Positions 58,266-64,000 of a stretch of DNA of 64,000 nt are shown here, piece after piece; within the stretch, counting starts at the first letter, position 1, and each line of letters opens with the position of its first letter. The stretch comes from Ypsolopha sequella. Taxonomy: Eukaryota > Arthropoda > Insecta > Lepidoptera > Ypsolophidae. The notes beneath the pieces were generated by a model that was given only the letters and a program-made list of their open reading frames with translations, was not told where the DNA came from and searched no databases. The stretch spans positions 18,732,396-18,796,395 of the forward strand of contig OW204005.1 in NCBI GenBank assembly GCA_934047225.1, read 5' to 3'. The translations under genes were made by a program, and so were the position numbers.

Positions 58266-59281
58266 AATATTACGGTGTAAAAAAAATACGAAAAATTTGA
58301 AATTGTTCAAAATATTTTCAAAACAAAAGTGATAAAAATGTTATTAGAGTGCATTACAAACTAGAAAATATCAATCAGAAACGAATCCAAAGACAAGAAT
58401 ATGAAAAAAATTCCCCGGGCCAGGATGCAAGTTCGAATTTTTTCAAATTCTTATTCCAGTTATTATATTTGTGAAAAAATCAGGGACATATACCACTTCA
58501 TATTGACCGTCTAAATGAAAGCCTAAAATTTATTTGATTGAATTGTTCCACTTTCGCGAGCTATTATGGTTTTTAGATATCTATGAATTACGATTCGGAG
58601 CGGGTTCTTAAGGTCCGGCCGTCCCTGCGAAGTGGATAGGTTCAATTATGCTCTGAGATTGAACGAGTATTTGTCAGAACATTTGTTTAATTAAAATTAT
58701 TTTTGGAATATTTCTTCTTTGTTTCATTTTGGATTAGAGCTATGTTTAATTTCAGGTACAATCGCGTTTCCAGCAACATGGGTGCAATGGGTGCCGCCAA
58801 TAAGCCACAAACGAAGTACATCATTTTGACTAACTTCATTTTTGTAAACTACAAATACCTCGCTAGCCGATTTTATGAAATTGCCCCCCTCTGAACAAAA
58901 TCCTGGATCCGCCCTTGCAAGAGATCAATTAGTTTTAGGGTCAGTATCCCTAATTCGGCCAAAAACAACACTTGTAGCCTCAGACCAAATAAAAAATCAA
59001 GACGGAGCGCACCCCTTATAACGATTGAAGCAGGCCAGAAGTGAAACAGTTTCGTGTTGGTACACGATTTGAAACACACATATGCGCAATCTGTCTCACC
59101 TTACGTGGCAACACTCACTTACACATGTTGACAAAACCGGCCTCGCTTCAATGTTCACAGTGCTTTGTCTTGAATTTTTATTTGGTCTGAGCTTGCAGCA
59201 ATGATCATTTAAAAAAAATGCAATTATTTTATATAAGGGGACTTTTGTTTGTTATAGCCGAATTCATACTGCACACTCGGT
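58266..59281. other. Non-genic stretch after the transporter exon
   Basis: AT-rich, no exon recognised. Residual repeat pieces only (for example CCGAATTCATACTGCACACT at about 59260, related to 23530-23560). Confidence 0.4.
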
Positions 59282-59680
59282 AAGAATAAGAATAAGAATA
59301 TCTTTATTTGCTTTAACAAGGGTAGATAGTACTAGATGTATAGTAGGTACATGCAAAAGAGCTCCTTATTAGCTAGTTTTAATGTAGCATGCAAATTTTG
59401 GTACAAAAGAAATATTGGACATCAGTAAAAGAAACATTCACAAAACAAGAACATAATAGTCAATCAATCATTCATGCATTATATTATATAGCATCCAATA
59501 GAAATTAAACTTGAATTTAATAAATATGTCAACTTATACACATCTATTTACCTAGCGTTAAAAATATTTGTGTCAAGAAATTCTTTAAAACTATAAAATT
59601 GTTGATTTAATAACCATTTTCTTAATTTAGATTTAACAAGGTGAGACGAAGATCTTTTAGACTCTGTGGAAGTTTATTAT
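59282..59680 (-). pseudogene. Frameshifted LINE tail with (TTCTTA)n end
   Basis: The minus frame reads NNKLPQSLKDLR, then after a frameshift LVKSKLRKWLLNQQFYSFKE and a stop. The tail is AAGAATAAGAATAAG at 59283-59300. Interrupted at its inner end by 59681-60113. Confidence 0.68.
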
Positions 59681-60113
59681 TAGTAGTTGATGCTACAAGG
59701 GCGCAAAGGAATAAATTACGAGGACGAATGCAAGTGCTCGTAAAGGCCCACTTTTTATGCATCAAAACCGAACAGAAAGTCGATTATTTTGCCCTAGGGC
59801 TTTATTATTATTATTATTTTTAATTTATTTACAATGGTTGGCTAACCTGCAACCTTTCCTGTGTACCATACATTTTATACTTTTCTTTCCACTGTTTAAC
59901 GGCTCTGGATACAGTCCTTTTGAGCCAATCATAATTTAAAGTTCACAAGATTATATTTGTTTTATTTCCTCACACTATGCGTTGAGAAACGTAGTATGAT
60001 ACACGGCCGTAAGAGCAATAAATTACTCGGTTACGTTTAAAACACTCGCTGCGCTCGTGGTTTAAATCGTCATCGTAATTTATTCCTGTTCGCCCTTGTA
60101 GCATAAACTACTA
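59681..60113. mobile_element. TAGTAGTTGATGC MITE, full copy
   Basis: Inverted ends TAGTAGTTGATGCTACAAGG / TTGTAGCATAAACTACTA, 433 bp. It splits off the LINE tail at its left. Confidence 0.78.
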
Positions 60114-60156
60114 TTGTGCACCTGTACCACGTCAAATCAACTTGAAGAATGAAACT

Positions 60157-63100
60157 CTAAATTCTAAATTCTAAATTCGTAGCGGGGGCGATGAGTCCTG
60201 CACTGATTCTCGGTAATCGTGAATATTGTGCACTTCCCCCCGGTCAGTCAGCCCAGCCAGGACAGCTCCTTAAAGTAGAGCCGAACAGCTTCAGCGTTCT
60301 GACACATAAACTGGTCCAGTGAAGGGAAGTTGGAGCTCGTCGCAATCCCTGCTTTTCGTCTTATGTCTTCGGTTGCGGAGCAGTGGAGTAGCACATGTTC
60401 CACTGACTCGTCCTCTAGAAGGCACCCTCTGCATAGAGGGCTATCGGTGCCACCTGTGGTGAAAAGGTGTTTGTTTAGGTTGCAGTGTCCAGTTATGATA
60501 CCTACCATGTCACGTAGGTCGGACCGTTTTAGTTTTAATAAGTATCTTGTTACCTTACCATTCGACTGCGGTATCATTAGTTTTGACAGCCGGCAGTCAT
60601 TTCGTTCTGCCCATGCTTTGTTGTGTACACTCAGAGTGTGTTTTCGCAGTTCACCCCTGATTGCTTCTGCCGATGGTCGACACAGATTAGTACCCTGTGT
60701 CGTTATTCCCATAAGGGACGCTAGTTTAGCCAGGGAGTCTGCTTGTTCGTTACCTTCATTTCCGTTGTGTGCTCTAGTCCAGTGTAGTTCGACTTTGCAC
60801 ATGGTTGACAGGTTTTGCAGTTCCGCATGGCAGTCTGCAATGATTTTAGATCTACTTACAGGTTTGCTGAGCGCTGATAATATGGCCGCACTGTCTGTGA
60901 TTATTGTGACCTCCTGTATGTTGCAGGGCCTGCTAGCGCAAATTGCAGTTGCTGCCCTGGCCGCTAGGAGTATACCTGCCAGCTCTGTTTGGAATACTGT
61001 TGTTGTGGTGTTGAGTGGAACTGCTTTACTGAGCCCTAGTTCGGGGGACATATAGCTGCATCCAGCGCTGCCATCCCTCCTTTTAGAGCCGTCAGTATAA
61101 AAAGTCAGTACCTTTTGATTGGAGTGTGGGCCTCCTTGAGAGTGTATCTCGTATTTCCTATCCATTATGTAGGATTTCGGTGTTCTGTCAGTCCCAGTGG
61201 CTGCCTCCGGAACGATCTCTAATGCTCGTTCTAGGATTCGACAGTGATTGGTTTTTATGTTGTTACCTTTCCATTGCCCTGTGGACTTTACCCGTAGGGC
61301 TGCGATCATCGCCTCCTGCTGTATGTGCAGGTGTGGCGGTGTTAGCCCTAGTAGGATGTTTAGTGCTGCGGAGGGAGTTGATTTCATACATCCGGTTATT
61401 AGTGTACATGCTAGCCTTTGGAGTTGCTGTAATTTGTTCTCAGTTGTAACTAACTCCGTTCTTGGCCACCACACCAAGGCACCATAAGTTAGTACCGGTC
61501 TTACCACTACAGTGTACAGCCATTTGCAGAGTTTGGGTGTAAGTCCCCAGTCCCTGCCCACAGCTCTTCTGCACTGCCATAGTGTGTTCGTAGCCTTCTT
61601 TATTATGTGTTCTACCTGCTTCGCCCACAGTAATTTGTCATCCAGCCAGATACCAAGGTACTTTACCTCCTTGCTAAGTGTTAGCTGGGTTCCAAACAAT
61701 GTAGGAAGTTTTAGTTGACTTAACTTTTTCTTTTTGGTGAATAAGATAAGCTCAGTTTTTTGTGGATTTACGGTTAGCTTATGCTTACCACACCAGGACT
61801 CGACTTTCCGCAGCGCCCCTTGCATCTTACTGCATAGCGTTCCTTCGAAGAGTCCCGATATCATGATGACTAGGTCATCTGCATAGCCTACCGTGCAAAA
61901 ACCATCCTTGTTTAGTTCTATAAGGAGGTCATTGATGACCGCCACCCAGAGCAACGGTGACAACACTCCTCCTTGAGGACAGCCCCTTGTCACCTGGCAA
62001 CGTGTTCGCTCTGATGTTTCTATGTATGCTGCGCGTTTGCTCAGCATGTTTGTGACCCATTTAATGACCAACTCATTCACGCCGTGCTTTTCAAGCCCGT
62101 GCACTATGCTAGGAAATGTGGTTTTGTCAAAAGCGCCCTCGATGTCGATGAAGGTGGCGAGGCAGGACTGCTTTGCTTCTATAGCAGTTTCCGCTTTGTG
62201 TACTACCTGATGTAATGCAGTTTCTGTGGATTTGCCTGGAAGATAGGCATGTTGGTTCTGATGAGGCGGCTGCTCCTTCATTGGCCCCTCTCTAACGTAT
62301 CTGTCACAGAGTCTTTCTAAAGTTTTAAGTAAAAACGGTGAGAGACTGATTGGTCTATACGCTTTAGGTTGTGTGTAGTCGTCCTTACCGGGTTTGGGGA
62401 GAAAGACAACTTTAACTTCCCTCCAGGCGGTGGGGACACATTTCCAGGCCAGGCAGCTCCTGAAGATTACCACAAGGTGCTTCAAAATGTGCTCCAAAGA
62501 CCATTGCAGTAGGGCAGGAAATATGCCGTCTCCTCCTGGTGACTTGTATGGGAGAAATGTGCTTACCGCCCATTTGATTCGTTCCTCCGTAACTACGGAT
62601 TCTGCAAACTCCCAGTCCTCTTCCGAGGGGCATGGAGACGGCGAATCCATCCATCGAGAGTTATTGTTTACCTGACAACCCGGGAAGTGGGTCTCCAGTA
62701 GAAGAGCGTGTTGTTCTTGCTCATTAACTGTATAGTTGCCATCGGGTTTCTTCAGTGTCCCAAGTTTTGTGTGGTTGTCATTCGCTAAGATTTTTCTTAG
62801 CCGTGATGTTTCACTTTGTGATTGAATGTTGTTACAGAAATTGCTCCAACTTTCACTTTTCCTTAAACGTACCTCTTTATTGAATTCCAGGCGTGCTTTT
62901 TTGTAATCGTCCCAGTCTCGATCAAGCTTGGTGTTCATTGCTCTATTGAAATGGTGTCGCATTTTCTTCCTTAATTTATTCAGTTTCTTGCTCCACCACC
63001 CATATTTTTTCTCGTCAAACTTACCTTTCTCTGTGATGAGACGGCATGACGACTCATAGCTGCTAATTATGCAGTTTGTGATGGCGTTGACTTGTATCTC

Positions 63101-64000
63101 TATCTCCTCCATACTGAGTCTATTTGACTCTGCAGGTTCACGGAGTGTCTTTATGCCGTTTTCTACGAGTATAGAAAATTTCGATTTATTTGTTTTCCTC
63201 GGGTTCCTATATTTCCGTGGTTCTTGTTTGCCTACTTCTAATACATACCTTATCCGTCTGTGATCCGATCCAGACGTCTCTTTGCTCGCAACATGCCATC
63301 CACTAATGGATTCCGTTATTAGATTTGTTGCTAGCGTTATGTCTATTATAGTTTGACTTCGTCTAGTTACAAAGGTTGGTTCTGAGCCCCTGTTTAAAAT
63401 GTGCAGTTCGTGAGATAAAGCAAAGTCAAGAAGATCCTTACCTCTCACATTTGTATCCGGACACCCCCAGATTGTGCAGTGGGCGTTTGCGTCGCAGCCT
63501 ATAATGAGCTGAGTTTTGTGTTGCGTGCAGTGTTTCACCAGCGTTTCCATTTCGGGTCGTGGGATTTCCAGCTCCCCGTCTAGGTACGCAGATGCTAAGA
63601 ATAGTTCTTCTAGGTTGCCACCTAGGCCCGTCTGTAGCTTGATTACTGTGAGGTCATCAGAGCACAAATGGGTTACGAGGGATGCTTTGTACAGCGCTGG
63701 AACATAAATGAAAGTTCGAGTTTTTTGTTGTTTAGGTGAAGTAAAAACCGTGCCTTTTAGGTTTCCATAGCCACTCACCTTTCCCCGAGTTAAGTACGGT
63801 TCTTGGATGAGTGCTATGGTATTGGGTTCCTCCTCTAGCGTCCTCCTAAGTGCGGCAAATCCCGTGACACTATGTTGAAGGTTGACGTGGAGGATATTTA
63901 AAGAGCAAACGTTTTGTGAGTCCCTGTCCAGATTTAAACCTTTTCCTGTTTTTTGTGAGGAAAAGGTGGCAGGTTTTGTGGCATCCAGGCCTGTAGGGCC
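60157..64000 (-). mobile_element. APE-type LINE with RNase H, 3' part to window edge
   Basis: The 3' end is a threefold AATTTAG-type tandem (60157-60178), followed by a short UTR and the long ORF2. The 5' end lies beyond the window. Confidence 0.88.
60248..64000 (-). CDS. LINE ORF2: endonuclease, reverse transcriptase, RNase H (partial at 5' end)
   Basis: Open without a stop from 64000 to the TGA at 60248. The frame above 63778 contains LNILHVNLQHS and ALIQEPYLTRGK, the beginning of an APE endonuclease, so the GTG at 63778 is not the true start. Domains (numbered from 63778): APE nuclease with GCDANAH (about 95) and GSDHRRI (about 170); RT with FIDIEGAFDKT (about 540), GCPQGGVLSPLLW and GYADDL (about 629); RNase H with FYTDGSKRRDGS (about 891), ITDSAA and AHNGNEGNEQAD (about 1001); and a C-terminal C-x-x-C ... 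H-x-x-x-HC finger (CRGCLLEDESVEHVLLHC). APE plus RNase H points to the I/LOA/R1-related LINE groups; exact clade unassigned. The intact frame suggests a young copy. Confidence 0.92.
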   Translation of the reverse strand, partial: GPTGLDATKPATFSSQKTGKGLNLDRDSQNVCSLNILHVNLQHSVTGFAALRRTLEEEPNTIALIQEPYLTRGKVSGYGNLKGTVFTSPKQQKTRTFIYVPALYKASLVTHLCSDDLTVIKLQTGLGGNLEELFLASAYLDGELEIPRPEMETLVKHCTQHKTQLIIGCDANAHCTIWGCPDTNVRGKDLLDFALSHELHILNRGSEPTFVTRRSQTIIDITLATNLITESISGWHVASKETSGSDHRRIRYVLEVGKQEPRKYRNPRKTNKSKFSILVENGIKTLREPAESNRLSMEEIEIQVNAITNCIISSYESSCRLITEKGKFDEKKYGWWSKKLNKLRKKMRHHFNRAMNTKLDRDWDDYKKARLEFNKEVRLRKSESWSNFCNNIQSQSETSRLRKILANDNHTKLGTLKKPDGNYTVNEQEQHALLLETHFPGCQVNNNSRWMDSPSPCPSEEDWEFAESVVTEERIKWAVSTFLPYKSPGGDGIFPALLQWSLEHILKHLVVIFRSCLAWKCVPTAWREVKVVFLPKPGKDDYTQPKAYRPISLSPFLLKTLERLCDRYVREGPMKEQPPHQNQHAYLPGKSTETALHQVVHKAETAIEAKQSCLATFIDIEGAFDKTTFPSIVHGLEKHGVNELVIKWVTNMLSKRAAYIETSERTRCQVTRGCPQGGVLSPLLWVAVINDLLIELNKDGFCTVGYADDLVIMISGLFEGTLCSKMQGALRKVESWCGKHKLTVNPQKTELILFTKKKKLSQLKLPTLFGTQLTLSKEVKYLGIWLDDKLLWAKQVEHIIKKATNTLWQCRRAVGRDWGLTPKLCKWLYTVVVRPVLTYGALVWWPRTELVTTENKLQQLQRLACTLITGCMKSTPSAALNILLGLTPPHLHIQQEAMIAALRVKSTGQWKGNNIKTNHCRILERALEIVPEAATGTDRTPKSYIMDRKYEIHSQGGPHSNQKVLTFYTDGSKRRDGSAGCSYMSPELGLSKAVPLNTTTTVFQTELAGILLAARAATAICASRPCNIQEVTIITDSAAILSALSKPVSRSKIIADCHAELQNLSTMCKVELHWTRAHNGNEGNEQADSLAKLASLMGITTQGTNLCRPSAEAIRGELRKHTLSVHNKAWAERNDCRLSKLMIPQSNGKVTRYLLKLKRSDLRDMVGIITGHCNLNKHLFTTGGTDSPLCRGCLLEDESVEHVLLHCSATEDIRRKAGIATSSNFPSLDQFMCQNAEAVRLYFKELSWLG

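Noticed and set aside
60330..61055. 241-aa plus-strand frame
   Set aside because: It lies antisense to the RNase H and C-terminal region of the LINE ORF2, whose motifs are clear on the minus strand.

Overview
The window looks like a piece of a lepidopteran (moth or butterfly) nuclear genome. It has spliced genes with GT-AG introns, an insect gustatory receptor, insect sugar transporters of the facilitated-trehalose-transporter type, and very dense small transposons of kinds common in Lepidoptera. Nothing prokaryotic was seen.

Layout of host genes. (1) 4468-9309, plus strand: a four-exon gustatory receptor (368 aa predicted) whose exon phases all agree. (2) 13069-32519, minus strand: seven exons, all in compatible phase, of an MFS sugar transporter that runs to its stop codon; only the short N-terminal exon was not found. 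It converges on the receptor. (3) 22457-22548, minus strand: a first exon with the start of a THAP zinc finger, inside a transporter intron and next to a CpG-rich stretch. (4) 57586-57815, plus strand: one exon of a second sugar transporter, the same length (230 bp) and phase as the homologous exon of gene 2. The two transporters therefore point away from each other across about 25 kb of mostly repeat-derived DNA.

Mobile DNA fills most of the rest. Large elements are a Penelope-like element with an intact RT plus GIY-YIG reading frame between perfect 99-bp inverted arms and a 12-bp target duplication (49869-52086), and an APE-type LINE whose ORF2 (endonuclease, RT, RNase H, zinc finger) is open to the window edge (60157-64000, minus). 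There are several 5'-truncated LINE tails (9613-10172, 18412-19258, 22825-23457, 44119-46411, 47620-48650, 59282-59680). Small elements include hAT-like elements with 8-bp duplications (82-1005, 1077-1292, 17005-17873, 39165-41911, 41174-41530), a group of about 420-bp elements flanked by TTAA (at least nine), a TA-flanked family beginning CAACGTG, and many long fold-back elements. Nesting up to three deep is readable.

A 47-bp satellite of about 20 units begins at the stop codon of the gustatory receptor. No tRNA, rRNA, CRISPR array or operon was seen. Boundaries of old repeats are approximate, and family names are given only where ends, duplications or protein motifs support them.
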